Below, piece by piece: positions 42,211-52,905 of a stretch of 64,000 nucleotides of DNA. The DNA is from Methylosinus sp. PW1. Lineage in GTDB: Bacteria > Pseudomonadota > Alphaproteobacteria > Rhizobiales > Beijerinckiaceae. The stretch covers positions 868,001 to 932,000 of the forward strand of contig NZ_JQNK01000009.1 of NCBI RefSeq assembly GCF_000745215.1, written 5' to 3'. The stretch's first letter is position 1. The number at the start of each line of letters is the position of its first letter. The notes under the pieces were generated by a model. The model was not told the DNA's origin and made no database searches. It saw only the letters and a program-made list of their open reading frames with translations. The position numbers and the translations under genes are program-made.

Positions 42211-43317
42211 ATGTCGCCAATGCAGAGACTCCCCTCGCCGCAATTCGACCGCCTGGCCGATCGCATCTATGAGGCCGCCGTCGTTCCGGAACTCTGGCCA
42301 GACGTGCTGGATGCGGTCGCGAGTCTCAGCGGCGCCTTCGGCGGCATTTTATTCGCAGCCAATTCGCAATTTTCTGGTTGGACCGCCTCGCCGCGCATCG
42401 CGCCCATGTTCGCGGAATTCGTCGAGCGGGGATGGGCGACGCGCAATCCGCGACCGGCGCGCGGGCTCTCCTTCGGCGCCGCGGGCTTCGTCAGCGACCA
42501 AGAGCTGTTCACGCCGGAGGAAATGGACGCCGATCCGACATACGCCTATCTGCGGAGCCTCGGGCTGGGCTGGTGCGCTGGCCGCATCGCCGTCCCGCCC
42601 TCGGGCGACATGCTGATCTTCAGCTGGGAGAGGCGCTTCGTCGACGGCCCCTTCGATCGCGCCATGCTAGACGCGATGGATGCGATCGGCGGCCATCTCG
42701 CCCGCGCGGCGCTGATCGCCGCCCGGCTCGGCCTCGAGCGCGCGCGCGCCGCCGCGGAGACGATGCGCGCTCTCGGCCTGCCGGCGGCCGTGCTGTCGCG
42801 CGAGCATCGGCTGCTGCTCGCCAATGATCTCTTCGCGCGCTTCGTGCCGTCGCTGGTGCAGGATCGGCGCGAGCGCGCCGTCATCGCCGATCCGCGCGCC
42901 GATGCGCTGTTCGCGCAGGCGCTCGCCCGGCTGCGCGTCGTCGGCGCGCCTGCCGGGGCGCAATCGCTGCCTGTGCCCGCGCGCGAGGGCGGGCCGCCGC
43001 TGGTCCTGCATCTCGCGCCGATCCGCGGCGCCGCTCAGGATGTGTTCGCGGCCGGCGAGTTGCTCCTGATCGTCACCGAGCTGACCATCGGCGCCACGCC
43101 CAGCGCCAGCCTGCTGCAAGGGCTGTTCGACCTCACCCCCGCGGAGGCGCGCGTCGCCCGCGCCATCGCCGCGGGCCGCGCCGCATCCGAGATCGCGCGG
43201 GAGCACGGCGTTTCGGGCGAGACCATTCGCTCGCAGCTCAGAGCCGTCTTCGCCAAGACCGGCGTGTCGCGTCAGGCGGAGCTGGTGCGCCTGCTGTCGG
43301 GCGCGACGCTGCCCTGA
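42211..43317 (+). CDS. LuxR-type transcriptional regulator
   Basis: 368 residues. The C-terminal 65 residues (FDLTPAEARVARAIAAGRAASEIAREHGVSGETIRSQLRAVFAKTGVSRQAELVRLLSG) form a LuxR/GerE helix-turn-helix. The N-terminal 300 residues resemble the PAS-like sensor region of a group of large LuxR-like proteins (LPSPQFDRLADRIYEAAVVPELWPDVLDAVASL). Ligand and targets are unknown. A second ATG at 42220 is possible. Confidence 0.8.
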   Translation: MSPMQRLPSPQFDRLADRIYEAAVVPELWPDVLDAVASLSGAFGGILFAANSQFSGWTASPRIAPMFAEFVERGWATRNPRPARGLSFGAAGFVSDQELFTPEEMDADPTYAYLRSLGLGWCAGRIAVPPSGDMLIFSWERRFVDGPFDRAMLDAMDAIGGHLARAALIAARLGLERARAAAETMRALGLPAAVLSREHRLLLANDLFARFVPSLVQDRRERAVIADPRADALFAQALARLRVVGAPAGAQSLPVPAREGGPPLVLHLAPIRGAAQDVFAAGELLLIVTELTIGATPSASLLQGLFDLTPAEARVARAIAAGRAASEIAREHGVSGETIRSQLRAVFAKTGVSRQAELVRLLSGATLP

Positions 43318-43438
43318 TCGCTTCTCCTCCATTCGGGGGATACGCCGAAAGCGCGACCGCTATAGGAGAGAACGCAGCATTCTCGCGGAAAGCGCGCGCG
43401 ACGCGCTTCAGCGCACGAGACGGCGTGCGGAGACCTTT

Positions 43439-43762
43439 GTGATCGACGGCCGGCTGGACGATGGCGAATGGGCGCTCTGCGCGGGTTTCGTCATCGAGAC
43501 GGGGACAAAGCGCGGCCGCCCGCCGCGCGACCACCGCCGCGTCATAGACGGCGTGCTGTGGATCGCGCGGACGGGAAGCGCCTGGCGCGATCTGCCGCCG
43601 CGCTATGGCAATTGGAGCACGGTCTACCGGCAGTTTCTGCGCTGGTCCGACGCCGGCCAATGGAGCCTGCTGCGCGAGGCGGCGAAAGCCGCCGGCAGCG
43701 CGGAGCTGGAGACCGCGCTCGCCGCCGTTTGCGCCCTGCCCGGCCGCCGCAAGGCGCGCTGA
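43439..43762 (+). CDS. IS5-family orfA-like protein (DUF4096), no orfB
   Basis: 107 residues from a GTG. The sequence RGRPPRDHRRVIDGVLWIARTGSAWRDLPPRYGNWSTVYRQFLRWSDAGQW is the N-terminal domain of two-frame IS5-type transposases. The expected second frame with the DDE residues is absent: the gene stops just before accC (convergent). It is either a remnant of an IS or a domesticated DNA-binding protein. Confidence 0.7.
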   Translation: MIDGRLDDGEWALCAGFVIETGTKRGRPPRDHRRVIDGVLWIARTGSAWRDLPPRYGNWSTVYRQFLRWSDAGQWSLLREAAKAAGSAELETALAAVCALPGRRKAR

Positions 43763-45121
43763 TCAGAAGCTCGGGTCTATGCCGCCCGTCGCCAGAAAAT
43801 GCTCGAGCCAGTGGATGTCATAGACGCCATTCTGCACGTCGGCGTTGCGCACCAGCGTGCGGAACAGCGGCAGCGTCGTGTCCACGCCGTCGATGATGAA
43901 CTCGTCCAGCGATCGCCGCAGCCGCATCAGCGCCTCGGTGCGGTTGCGGCCGTGGACGATGAGCTTGCCGATCAGCGAATCGTAATTGGGCGGGATCGTG
44001 TAGCCCTGATAGGCGGAGGAATCGACGCGCACGCCGACGCCGCCCGGCGGATGGTAATAGGCGATGCGTCCCGGCGAGGGCCGAAAGCTCGACGGATGCT
44101 CGGCGTTCACGCGGCATTCGATCGCATGGCCCCAAAACCAGATGTCCTCCTGCCGCAGCGACAGAGGCGAGCCGGCGGCGACGCGGATCTGCTCGCTGAC
44201 GAGATCGACGCCGGTCACCGCCTCCGTCACCGGATGCTCGACCTGGATGCGCGTGTTCATCTCGATGAAGTAGAAGGCGCCGTTCTCGTAGAGGAACTCG
44301 ATCGTTCCCGCGCCGGCATAGTGCATCTCGCGCATCGCCTTGGCGCAGATCTCACCGATCTCGGCGCGCTGCTCGTCATTGAGCGCGGGCGAAGGGCTCT
44401 CCTCCCACACTTTTTGGTGACGGCGCTGCAGCGAGCAATCGCGCTCGCCGAGATGGATCGCCTGCCCTTTGCCGTCGCCGAAAATCTGAATCTCGATATG
44501 GCGCGGCTTGTCGAGATATTTCTCGAGATAGACGGTGTCGTCGCCGAAGGCGGCCTTGGCCTCGGCGCGCGCGGTGGCGATGGCGGAATGCAGCTCGGCC
44601 TCGCTGCGGGCGACCTTCATGCCGCGGCCGCCGCCGCCGGAGGCGGCCTTCACCAGCACCGGATAGCCGATCTTCGCAGCGACCTTCGCGCCTTCCTTGC
44701 CATCGGCGATGGGGCCGTCGGAGCCCGGCACGCAGGGAATGCCGAGACGCCTCGCGGTCGCCTTGGCCTCGATCTTGTCGCCCATCAGGCGAATATGCTC
44801 GGCCTTGGGGCCGATGAAGGTGAGGCCGTGCTCGGAGACGATCTCGGCGAAACGGGCGTTCTCCGACAGAAAGCCATAGCCGGGATGCACGGCGTCGGCG
44901 CCGGTGATCTCACAGGCCGAGAGCAGCGCCGGAATGTTGAGATAAGATTCGCGCGCCGCCGGCGGGCCGATGCAGACCGATTCGTCCGCGAGCTTCACAT
45001 GCATGGCGTCGGCGTCCGCCGTCGAATGCACGGCCACTGTGGCGATGCCGAGCTCCTTGGCGGCGCGCAGAATGCGAAGCGCGATCTCGCCGCGATTGGC
45101 GATGAGGATTTTGTCGAACAT
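43763..45121 (-). CDS. accC: Acetyl-CoA carboxylase biotin carboxylase subunit
   Basis: 452 residues, the usual length. It starts [26 protein letters not shown]; the ATP-grasp glycine loop ([14 protein letters not shown]), [12 protein letters not shown] and [14 protein letters not shown] are all present. It carboxylates the biotin of AccB using bicarbonate and ATP in the first step of fatty-acid synthesis. It is the last gene of aroQ-accB-accC, 7 bp after accB. Confidence 0.97.
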   Translation of the reverse strand: MFDKILIANRGEIALRILRAAKELGIATVAVHSTADADAMHVKLADESVCIGPPAARESYLNIPALLSACEITGADAVHPGYGFLSENARFAEIVSEHGLTFIGPKAEHIRLMGDKIEAKATARRLGIPCVPGSDGPIADGKEGAKVAAKIGYPVLVKAASGGGGRGMKVARSEAELHSAIATARAEAKAAFGDDTVYLEKYLDKPRHIEIQIFGDGKGQAIHLGERDCSLQRRHQKVWEESPSPALNDEQRAEIGEICAKAMREMHYAGAGTIEFLYENGAFYFIEMNTRIQVEHPVTEAVTGVDLVSEQIRVAAGSPLSLRQEDIWFWGHAIECRVNAEHPSSFRPSPGRIAYYHPPGGVGVRVDSSAYQGYTIPPNYDSLIGKLIVHGRNRTEALMRLRRSLDEFIIDGVDTTLPLFRTLVRNADVQNGVYDIHWLEHFLATGGIDPSF

Positions 45122-45128
45122 GGGCGAC

Positions 45129-45659
45129 CTACTCGATCACGAGGAGCGGTTCGCCATATTCGACCGGCTGTCCGTCTTCGACCAAAATGGCCGTCACCAC
45201 GCCGCCCTTGGGCGCGACAATGTCGTTGAAGGTCTTCATCGCCTCGATCAGCAGCAGCTTGTCGCCGGCGGTGACGCGGGCGCCCACCTCGACGAAAGGC
45301 TTGGCGTCCGGGCTCGGCCGCAGATAGGCGGTGCCGACCATGGGCGATTTCAGCGCATCGGCGTGCTCCGCCGGAGCCGGCGCAGCGGGCCGGGCGGCGG
45401 GCGCCGGAGCGGCGATCGGCGCGGGCGCATAGGCGGCGGCCGGCAGAGCGATGGTCGCATGGGCGGGCGCGGCCGGCGTGCGCGCGGCGCGAATGCGCAG
45501 ATCGCCCTTCTGGACCTCGATCTCAGTGAGATCGCTCTCGCCGAGCAGACGCGCGATCTCACGCAGCAGCTCGGTGTCGACGCCGGCGGCTCCGGCGGCG
45601 GCGGCTTTCGGTTTTGCGGCGGGGGTAGTGGTGCGACGAGTCTGGACTTTGCGCGCCAT
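45129..45659 (-). CDS. accB: Biotin carboxyl carrier protein of acetyl-CoA carboxylase
   Basis: 176 residues. A basic N terminus and an Ala/Pro-rich linker (about residues 70-105) precede the biotinyl domain with the modified lysine in [15 protein letters not shown]. The [23 protein letters not shown] strand and [14 protein letters not shown] end are standard. It shuttles carboxyl groups between AccC and AccAD. AccB and AccC are co-transcribed. Confidence 0.95.
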   Translation of the reverse strand: MARKVQTRRTTTPAAKPKAAAAGAAGVDTELLREIARLLGESDLTEIEVQKGDLRIRAARTPAAPAHATIALPAAAYAPAPIAAPAPAARPAAPAPAEHADALKSPMVGTAYLRPSPDAKPFVEVGARVTAGDKLLLIEAMKTFNDIVAPKGGVVTAILVEDGQPVEYGEPLLVIE

Positions 45660-45665
45660 GATTGC

Positions 45666-46109
45666 TCAGGTCTTTCTTTCTTCTCGATCGAACAATGCGT
45701 TCAGCGCCAGCACATAGGAATCGGCTCCGAAACCGGCGATGACGCCGCGAGCCACAGGCGCGATGAAGGAGTGATGTCGAAAGCTCTCCCGTGCGTGCAC
45801 ATTGGAGAGATGCACCTCGACGACCGTCGCTCCCGAGCCCTTTATGGCGTCATGGAGGGCGATCGACGTGTGGGTGAAGGCTCCGGCGTTGAGAATGACC
45901 GGCGCGCCGGCCTTGCCCGCCTCTTGTATCCAATCCACGAGGTCGCCCTCATGGTTGGACTGCCGGAACAAAAGCTCGATCCCGCGGGCGGCGCAAATCT
46001 CGGCGAGCCGCGTTTTTATGTCGTCGAGCGTCGCGCGGCCGTAGACCTCGGGCTCGCGCGTCCCGAGCAGATTGAGATTTGGACCGTTTAGAACATGGAC
46101 GGCGGGCAT
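45666..46109 (-). CDS. aroQ: Type II 3-dehydroquinate dehydratase
   Basis: About 147 residues from the ATG at 46109. The family signature [20 protein letters not shown] begins the protein, with the catalytic Tyr in [31 protein letters not shown], and [17 protein letters not shown] (catalytic His). It dehydrates 3-dehydroquinate in the shikimate pathway. Position before accB is common in proteobacteria. Confidence 0.96.
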   Translation of the reverse strand: MPAVHVLNGPNLNLLGTREPEVYGRATLDDIKTRLAEICAARGIELLFRQSNHEGDLVDWIQEAGKAGAPVILNAGAFTHTSIALHDAIKGSGATVVEVHLSNVHARESFRHHSFIAPVARGVIAGFGADSYVLALNALFDREERKT

Positions 46110-46191
46110 AAAGGGTCCTGACGAAGGGCGCGCGCCGCGCCGGCGCGCCCCTTCTAGCCTCATTGCCGCCGCGAAGGAAGCCCCGCCTCCG

Positions 46192-46983
46192 TCAGCAGAT
46201 GGTCTTGCCGCATTTGCGGGTATTTTCGATCTTGGCTTTGAGCGGCTGGAAGCCGACCGCGCCGATGATCACTTCCTTGCCCAGAACCCAGGAGGGCGTG
46301 CCGGTCAGATTGAGGCTGTCGGCCAGCTCCATCACCTCTTTGATCGAGGCCTTGACCTCGGGGCTCTTGGAATCCTTCTCGAGCTTGGCCGTGTCGGCGC
46401 CTAGCTCCTTGGCGACGGCGATCGCCTGCGCCTTGCCGACGGCGCCGCGCGTGTTGAGCAGCTTGCGGTGGAATTCGTAGAATTTCTCCGGCTTGAGCTG
46501 CAGGCGCGCGGCGGTCGCGATCTCCGCCGCCTCGACCGAGCCGGCGCCGAGCACCGGGAAATCCTTCAGCACGACGCGCAGCTTGGAGTCGCCCTCGATG
46601 AGCTTGGCGACATCGTCCAGCGCGCGTTTGCAATAGCCGCAGTTATAGTCGAAAAACTCGACGAGGGTGACGTCGCCGGAGGGATTGCCGATCACCGCTT
46701 GGCTGGCGGAGTTGAACAATTTGTTCGCGCCCTGAGTCACCGCCTTCTGCCGCGAATCGGCTTCGGCGACCTTCTGGCGGCGGTCGAGCTCGTCTATGGC
46801 GTCCCGAATCACCTCCGGATTGGCGAGGAGATAGTCGTGGACGATCTTCTCGATCTCGGCCTTTTGCGGAGCGGCGGTCTCGGCGCGCAGCGGCGCGGCG
46901 AGGGCGGCGAGGCCGATGACCGCGGCTGCCGCGGCGCGGGCCAGAGCGCTCTGGTCGAAGATTTGGGCGAGCCGCAGCGGCAT
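46192..46983 (-). CDS. DsbA-family thiol oxidoreductase, exported
   Basis: 263 residues from an ATG with GAGGAGA upstream. A signal peptide (hydrophobic [19 protein letters not shown]) precedes a helical region and then the thioredoxin-like domain with active site [11 protein letters not shown] (CGYC) and the cis-Pro segment [10 protein letters not shown]. The protein resembles the Com1/BcfH-type DsbA proteins of alphaproteobacteria with an N-terminal helical extension. It probably forms or isomerises disulfides in periplasmic proteins. It lies 48 bp after lptD on the same strand, and LptD itself needs disulfides in many species. Confidence 0.85.
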   Translation of the reverse strand: MPLRLAQIFDQSALARAAAAAVIGLAALAAPLRAETAAPQKAEIEKIVHDYLLANPEVIRDAIDELDRRQKVAEADSRQKAVTQGANKLFNSASQAVIGNPSGDVTLVEFFDYNCGYCKRALDDVAKLIEGDSKLRVVLKDFPVLGAGSVEAAEIATAARLQLKPEKFYEFHRKLLNTRGAVGKAQAIAVAKELGADTAKLEKDSKSPEVKASIKEVMELADSLNLTGTPSWVLGKEVIIGAVGFQPLKAKIENTRKCGKTIC

Positions 46984-47031
46984 GGGGAAATCTCCTCGAA
47001 GGGTTCGGAACGTCGTCACGACGTTCGCTCG

Positions 47032-49668
47032 TCAGGGCTGAGTGCGCACGCCGTCATTGAGCTGGAGCGAGCCGAGCCCGTAGTTGAACTTGGCGTCGCC
47101 CAGCGTGCGCAATTGCAGCGACACCATGATCGTCTGGTTCCGCGAGAGCCCGCTCGAGGTGTTCCCTTGGAAAACCGACGAATAATTGATGGAAAAGGTG
47201 GTGCACTCGTCCTTGTAGCCGCCCCCCAGGCCCAGCGCAGCGACAGAGAACAGCGGAGCCGATCCCGTGATAGTGCTGCCCGTCAGCGTGATATTCGTCG
47301 CCGGCGAGACGGTCAAGGAATTGTAGAGATAGCGGCTCATGTCGAAAGTGGCGGAGCCGGTGAGAAAATAATTCTTGGTGATGTCGTAGCGGCCGTTCAC
47401 CGACATGCCCTGCCGGCGCTGGTCGAAGCCGATGACCGGCTGCGAGGCGTAGTTGGCGTATTGCAGGTTGACGGTGAGCGGATCGAGCTTGAACGAGGCG
47501 ATGACATCTATGCGCCGGCCGCGCAATCCGTCTGGATCGAAGCGTCCCTTGCCGACGATGCTGAAGAATGAGGAGGGAGCGATGGCGAGGCGGCCGACCC
47601 AATCCGAGGTGCGCGTGTCGAGACCGGAGGAGAGACCCACATTGGCCGCATCGGCCGTGGAATAGCCGTTCTTGCCGGCGAGCTGCCGCGACTGGCCGGC
47701 GAGCGCATTGATGAAGCCGCCATTGGCGAAGGTCATGGTCGCCTGGCCGCCGTAATTGACGCGCGTGCCGGTCTCGAAACGGTCGTAGCCGGAATATTTG
47801 CTCCATTCGAACAGGTTGGAGTCGTCGAAGACCAGGCTCTGCGCGTCCATATTGACGAGCGAGGGAATCGACGTCTGGTTCGGCCGCGCCACCAGTTGAG
47901 CGATCGGCTCGACGACGAGATCGCCGAGACTGCTGCGCGCGAGAATGGGATAGCGCCATTCGACGCCGCCGCCCGGCGTCGCCTGACCGCGAAACACGCT
48001 GTCCGAGCCGTTGACGAACAGCGATTGCGCCGAATTGGGAATCGGCTGCCAATAGCTGTTATAGGCGGCGTAGGAATTACTGGTGTCGTAATTGAGATAA
48101 GAGCCCGTCACGCGGGTGAAGGCGAAAGGCGCCCACACGCCGCCGAGCGGATCGATGATCCGGCGCTGCCAGGAGGCCATCGCCGTCGCATGCTGATAGT
48201 CGCCGCCGACGCCGCGCAGCAGACAGCCGCTCTTATAAGGGTCGGCCGAGGGCGAGTAGAGCTGGCAGACATTGTAGAGGCCATAGAGCGAATCGAGCGT
48301 GCGCGGCTGAATCGACTCGTAATTGGCGATGCTGGCCGAGGTGCTGGTGAAATTGGCGTCCAGCGTGATCTGGCCGCCGATGCCGAAAGTCTTGGCCGGA
48401 TCGACGTCGAAAGCGCGATTATAGTCGAGCAGCGGATGCACGACCGGCTGCTGCGCCTGCACGTCGGTCGCGGACAGTCCCTGGAAGTAATAGCCGCGCA
48501 GGTCGAAATAGCTGCGCGGCCCCTGCCCCGTCAGATAGACGGTGGAGGACGCCTCGCGGAAGAAGTAGTTCTGCAGGAAGCTGTTGTACTGCTTGTAGTC
48601 CTGCAGGAAATAGCGATCGCTGAGCGCGGTGACGTCCCAGCCGAAGCGCCAATTGTCGTTGAGCGCGAACTCGCCGTTCGAATAGACCGAGCCGCGCCAA
48701 CGCTCGTTGCGCGCGCCATAGGGCGCGATGGTGAAGGCGCTGGGGTCGCTGACATGCGTGCCCTCGGCGCGGATGATGTAAGAGCCGTTCTCCATCCGCT
48801 GGCGGAACTCGGCCGAGAGGAACGGCCCCTGCCGGGTGAAGCCGGTCGGCGTGATGGTGAGGTCGTAATCCGGCGCGATCGCCCAATAATAGGGCACGCC
48901 GACGCCGAAGCCGAGCTGCTGGCGATAGGTCAGCTGCGGATTGAGGAAGCCGGACTTGCGCTTGACCGAGGGATCGGCCGACCAGAAATAAGGAATATAG
49001 GCGATCGGCGTCCCGAACAGCTCGAGCGAGGCGTCCTCGTAATAGATCACCTTCTCGTCATTGTCGTGGATGATGCGCTTGGCGTGCACCGTCCACAGCC
49101 GCGGCTTGGCCGGATCGTCCTGGCAGGCGTCGCAGGCCGTATAGGCGCCCTGGTCGAAGGTCGTGACCTCGCCCGTCCGCTCGGCGCGGGGCGCGGTGAA
49201 ATGCGTGCTCTCGGCGCTCTCGACCTGCAGGCTTTCGATGAAGCCGTTCTTGAAGTCGTCGGTGAAGTCGAAGCGCTCGGCATAGGCGACCGTTCCGTCC
49301 TTCTCCGTCAGCTTGGCGTGGCCCTCGGCGTAGACGCGCTGCGTGTTACGGTCATAGATGACGCGATCCGCCTCCAGCACACGGCCCTTGTAATAGATCT
49401 GCACGGAGCCGCGCGCGGTGACGACATTGCGGCGCTCGTCATAGGCGAGCTCCTTCGCCTCCACCACCATGCGCTGCGCGCTCTCCGCCGGCGGCGCAGC
49501 CAAAGGCTGCGCGCGCGCCGTGATGGGCGCGGCGGCGAGAAAGACCGCGAGGGCCGGGAAAAGGACAGGCAGGACCCGGGAGACGCGACGCGACAGGGCT
49601 GGCGCGGAGCGGAGGCGCTCCACGCGTGGCCTATGTTCGCGAGTGCGGCGACGACGGCGAAGGCCCAT
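47032..49668 (-). CDS. lptD: LPS-assembly outer-membrane protein LptD
   Basis: 878 residues. The ATG at 49668 overlaps the lptG stop (TGATG) and has a GGAGG site. After a basic leader and signal helix (VLPVLFPALAVFLAAAPITARA-Q) comes the OstA/LptA-like jellyroll (ELAYDERRNVVTARGSVQIYYKGRVLEADRV), then a long beta-barrel region (AYIPYFWSADPSVKRKSGFLNPQ, LDANFTSTSASIANYES, and alternating strands to the end). LptD with LptE inserts lipopolysaccharide into the outer leaflet. Only two cysteines (TACDACQDD) are evident near the barrel junction. It is coupled to lptG. Confidence 0.93.
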   Translation of the reverse strand: MGLRRRRRTREHRPRVERLRSAPALSRRVSRVLPVLFPALAVFLAAAPITARAQPLAAPPAESAQRMVVEAKELAYDERRNVVTARGSVQIYYKGRVLEADRVIYDRNTQRVYAEGHAKLTEKDGTVAYAERFDFTDDFKNGFIESLQVESAESTHFTAPRAERTGEVTTFDQGAYTACDACQDDPAKPRLWTVHAKRIIHDNDEKVIYYEDASLELFGTPIAYIPYFWSADPSVKRKSGFLNPQLTYRQQLGFGVGVPYYWAIAPDYDLTITPTGFTRQGPFLSAEFRQRMENGSYIIRAEGTHVSDPSAFTIAPYGARNERWRGSVYSNGEFALNDNWRFGWDVTALSDRYFLQDYKQYNSFLQNYFFREASSTVYLTGQGPRSYFDLRGYYFQGLSATDVQAQQPVVHPLLDYNRAFDVDPAKTFGIGGQITLDANFTSTSASIANYESIQPRTLDSLYGLYNVCQLYSPSADPYKSGCLLRGVGGDYQHATAMASWQRRIIDPLGGVWAPFAFTRVTGSYLNYDTSNSYAAYNSYWQPIPNSAQSLFVNGSDSVFRGQATPGGGVEWRYPILARSSLGDLVVEPIAQLVARPNQTSIPSLVNMDAQSLVFDDSNLFEWSKYSGYDRFETGTRVNYGGQATMTFANGGFINALAGQSRQLAGKNGYSTADAANVGLSSGLDTRTSDWVGRLAIAPSSFFSIVGKGRFDPDGLRGRRIDVIASFKLDPLTVNLQYANYASQPVIGFDQRRQGMSVNGRYDITKNYFLTGSATFDMSRYLYNSLTVSPATNITLTGSTITGSAPLFSVAALGLGGGYKDECTTFSINYSSVFQGNTSSGLSRNQTIMVSLQLRTLGDAKFNYGLGSLQLNDGVRTQP

Positions 49669-50753
49669 CAGCCGTCCTCCGAATGCAAGAGAGCGAGCGC
49701 ACCCAACATGCTTCCGACGAGAGCAGGCGACCAAGCAGCGACGAGCGGGCTTATGACGCCTGCGCCACCCAGATCGGAAAAGATTTTCGTGCCGATATAA
49801 AGCACGAAGCCCGACGCGACGCCACCCGAAATGGTCCGCGCGATTCCGCCGAATCGAAAGAATCTTAATGAAAAGGAAGCGGCCACGAGAACCATGGCGA
49901 CGAGCAGCAGCGGTCGCGCGAGAAGTGTCTGAAACTGCAGCGCATAGCCGGTCGGATCGAGACCGGCGTCGCGGCTGCTGTCGCCGAGCCGCGGCAGATC
50001 CCAGAAGGGCGCCCCCTGCGGCGGCGTGGCGGCGGAGGCGAGCTGCTCGGGGGTCAGATCGGTGGCCAGGAGATAGGAGCCGACGGCGCGCGATTCCTCC
50101 CCCGGCGCGCTGACGCGGGCGTCCTCGAGCACGAAGACCCCGGCCTGCAGCCGCGCCCGATGCGCCTCGACGCGCTCCAGGAAGACTCCGTCCTTCTGAT
50201 AGACATTGACGCTGACGCCATCGAGCGCGAGCCCCCCTGCCCGCACATCGACCGCATGCATGATCGCCTGGCCGTCGACGCCATTGAGGCGGAACCATTT
50301 GCCATGATCGATGCGCACGCTGCCCTCGACGCCGAAAAGATCCAGCTCCATCTGGTCGGAGCGCATCTTCATCATGGCGGAGACAGGATTATAGAGCGTG
50401 ACCGAGACGATCCCGATCGTCGCCGCCACCAGGGCGGGCGGCAGCAGGAACTGCCAGACCGACATGCCGGAGGCGCGGGCCACCACCAGCTCGAGCTTGC
50501 GGGTGAGGTCGACGAAGGTCGCCATGGAGCCGAACAGCACGGCGAAGGGGAGAATCATCTCCGCCGTGGCCGGGACGCGCAGCAGCGTCATCAGCGCCAC
50601 CGTGCCGGCGCCCGCCTGCGGCACGTCGCCGGCGCGGCGCAGCAGCTCCACGAAATAGACGACGAACATGAGACAGAACATGGTGACGAAGATCGCCATG
50701 ATCGTCCGGGTGAAGCGCGCGGCGAGATAGCGCGTGATGGTGACGCCGATCAT
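49668..50753 (-). CDS. lptG: LPS export ABC permease LptG
   Basis: 361 residues. Six transmembrane helices with a periplasmic beta-jellyroll between helices 3 and 4, and segments GAGTVALMTLLRVPATAEMILPFAVLFGSMATFVDLTRKLELVVARASGMSVWQFLLP characteristic of LptF/LptG. Length and the lptD coupling favour LptG. It works with LptF and the ATPase LptB to extract LPS from the inner membrane. The gene for LptF, usually adjacent upstream, is missing here. Confidence 0.9.
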   Translation of the reverse strand: MIGVTITRYLAARFTRTIMAIFVTMFCLMFVVYFVELLRRAGDVPQAGAGTVALMTLLRVPATAEMILPFAVLFGSMATFVDLTRKLELVVARASGMSVWQFLLPPALVAATIGIVSVTLYNPVSAMMKMRSDQMELDLFGVEGSVRIDHGKWFRLNGVDGQAIMHAVDVRAGGLALDGVSVNVYQKDGVFLERVEAHRARLQAGVFVLEDARVSAPGEESRAVGSYLLATDLTPEQLASAATPPQGAPFWDLPRLGDSSRDAGLDPTGYALQFQTLLARPLLLVAMVLVAASFSLRFFRFGGIARTISGGVASGFVLYIGTKIFSDLGGAGVISPLVAAWSPALVGSMLGALALLHSEDG

Positions 50754-51156
50754 GCCGCCCTCGCACGGCGCGACGACGCCGGCACATGTCGCGCAGAACC
50801 AATCGCCATCGCCCGTCGTCGCCCTTCCCCCCGATGCGCCCCGCCCGGGCGCGGCTGATCCGAGCCGCTTGGCTAGACGCTCCGCCGCCGCGGCGCAAGC
50901 CGAGGCCGGCGCCAGGGTCGATCGGCGGCCAAGGCAAGCTGCCCCCCGCTCGAGGCTTTTCCTGGGCGGAGCGCACGCCCACCGCGGTTCCCCTCAGGAA
51001 TATCGACACGTCTTTCGCGACCGCTTCGGCGGGATATTACGGCTGGAAAGGGGCGGATGCGCTCGATCGCGTCTTTCCGGCGATCTCCTCCTGCCGCTTC
51101 CGCCAATGGCGCGCCTCAGGTTTCACGAGATCGAAGTCGCTCTAATCTCGCGACAA
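50754..51156. other. Intergenic scar upstream of lptG, no gene seen
   Basis: About 400 bp where lptF would normally be. Open frames on both strands are compositionally biased shadows with no recognised product. No remnant of lptF could be detected. Confidence 0.4.
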
Positions 51157-51438
51157 TCAGGACGCGGCGCCGAGGGCGCCCGCTCGCTTCGTCGACTGGG
51201 TCTTGCGCGCCGATGACTTCGCCTTTGGCGCGTTTCTTTCGCCGGGCGACGCGACCCGCTTCGGATCGGCGACGGCGTCGGGGATGATGGACGACGGCTT
51301 CTTGTTCCGCTTTTGTCCTGCCCCGTCCTCATTGGCGTTGGATCGCGGCCTTGCCTCGGGCGCAGCGACAGGCGCCGTGAGACTTGTGGTCGACGCCGAA
51401 GCTGCGCGCGCCCCACCCTGCCGGCTCGGCGATTTGGT
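51157..51438 (-). pseudogene. Out-of-frame C-terminal tail of the SWIM-domain fusion gene
   Basis: Past the stop of the fusion gene, another minus-strand frame continues with a similar Lys/Ala/Pro-rich tail (KKPSSIIPDAVADPKRVASP, then KAKSSARKTQSTKRAGALGA) to a stop at 51157. The composition matches the preceding tail, so the original protein probably read through here before a frameshift. Confidence 0.4.
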
Positions 51439-52836
51439 CTATCGACTTTTCGACTCCGGCGCTTTCGAAGCCGCCATTTTGGGACCGGCCGTCTTCCGCG
51501 TCCCGACGGGCGCGGCCTTCGTCGCCGCTACTCGCGGCGAGGGCGCGGGCTCGAAGGATGCGGGCGACATGTCGATCCCGAACAGCGCGGCGACATCGTC
51601 CTGTGCGAGAATGCGCTCGCTCGCTTCCGGACGAGATGCGGCCGCCGCAGCGTCGGCGTTCGAGACCGGCTCCGCGCTGTCGACGCCGCGCAGAAGGAAT
51701 AGCGGCTCCGGCTGCGCATCGAGGCGCGCCCCGACGCCATAGAGCATGGCTGCGACATGCTTGCACATATCCGCCCCGTCCGGGCAGGAGCACGACATTT
51801 CGATCTCGCGCGGGGCCGGGAACAGGCCGTCGTCCTCGCGGCAGATCCGCTCCATGACATTCTTCGAAATCTTGCCTTTCAGCAATTCGACCAGCGAGCC
51901 GATCGAGCCGGCGCAGTCGCGACAGATCGCCTTCCAGCGCCCGGATCGGCGTCGACGGCGGTCTGTGGATCGCGACAGGCGCAGCGTCTCGGCGAGCCAA
52001 GGTCCGGCGTCGATATGTCCCCATTTCGCATCGCTCGGCGCGCCCGCCTTCGCGCCGATATCGGCGCCGGCGACGAGGCGCATCGACTGCGCGAAATTCA
52101 GCCCCTCGGCGCCAGCGAGCTTCTCCACAGCCTCGAAGCGCCGGAGCGTCGTCCGCAGCCGCTCGCGATCGATCTCGACCCATTTGCCGCGCAGCAGCGC
52201 GAGACCGTCGGTCGCCGCCAGCAGACTCTCTATCTCCTCCGCCGTCAGCGTCTCACCGTCGAGCGTGACGCGCATGTCGAAATCGAGCATTTGCCGGGCG
52301 CCCACCCGCGACGGCGCGTTGGAGCCGATCGTCGCCTCGACCTCGGGACGGCTCGGACGATTCACGCGCCAGCTCGCCGACATTCGCACCACCAGCCCCG
52401 AGGACTCCATCGTCTCGACGCTCTCGAGGAAGCGCTTGGCGTCTCTCGGCGTCCAGCGCAGCGGGTGGAAAATTTCGCCGGCGTCTACGATCTCCTTCAG
52501 CCAGTCCAGCCGCTCCGCCGCATGGCTGACGGGCTCCAGCAGCTCGAGCAGCTTGCGCTTGTCGTCGGCGAAATCGCGCAGCGCCTGCGCGAGCGGCGCA
52601 TGACGCAAGTAGCCGTGCTCGTCGAGCGAAGCCGCATAGGTCGCCATGAAGGCGAACGGAAGATCGGGATCGCGCCGGTTCTCGGCGAGGTTGAGATGCA
52701 CGCGACCGACGAGCCGCCAGCGGCGAGCGCCTCGAGGCGTAAAGCGACCTCGTGCCGACCGGCGCGACTCGTCCTCCCGCCTCTCGAGGCGCAGCGCGCC
52801 ATGCGGCGTCAGGACGGGCATGAGTATAACAGACAT
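51439..52836 (-). pseudogene. In-frame fusion of a SNF2-helicase N terminus to a SWIM zinc-finger protein
   Basis: 465 residues from the ATG at 52836. Residues to about 290 follow the N-terminal, SNF2-associated region of a DEAD/DEAH helicase (FDMRVTLDGETLTAEEIESLL, WVEIDRERLRTTLRRFEAVEKL, KWGHIDAGPWLAETLRLSRS). Just after that point, where the ATPase core should begin, the protein changes to a separate SWIM zinc-finger protein (GRWKAICRDCAGSIGSLVELL, then CSCPDGADMCKHVAAMLYGVG, C349, C351, C358, H360). The two genes usually sit side by side. The helicase motor is absent, so a deletion near 51,940-51,970 seems to have fused them. Call it a deletion derivative; a functional fusion is possible but less likely. 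Confidence 0.6.
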
Positions 52837-52905
52837 GAGCGATGGGCAGTCTTTAGAAGGTGAGCGCTTCATACTATCAGGAAATCATCGACGACGCGCG
52901 ATCTC

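Noticed and set aside
47896..49800. 634-residue plus-strand frame over lptD
   Set aside because: Shadow caused by high GC; lptD on the minus strand is certain.
50734..51216. Plus-strand coding region upstream of lptG
   Set aside because: Arg/Pro-rich sequence without domain or ribosome-binding site; typical of GC-rich non-coding DNA.
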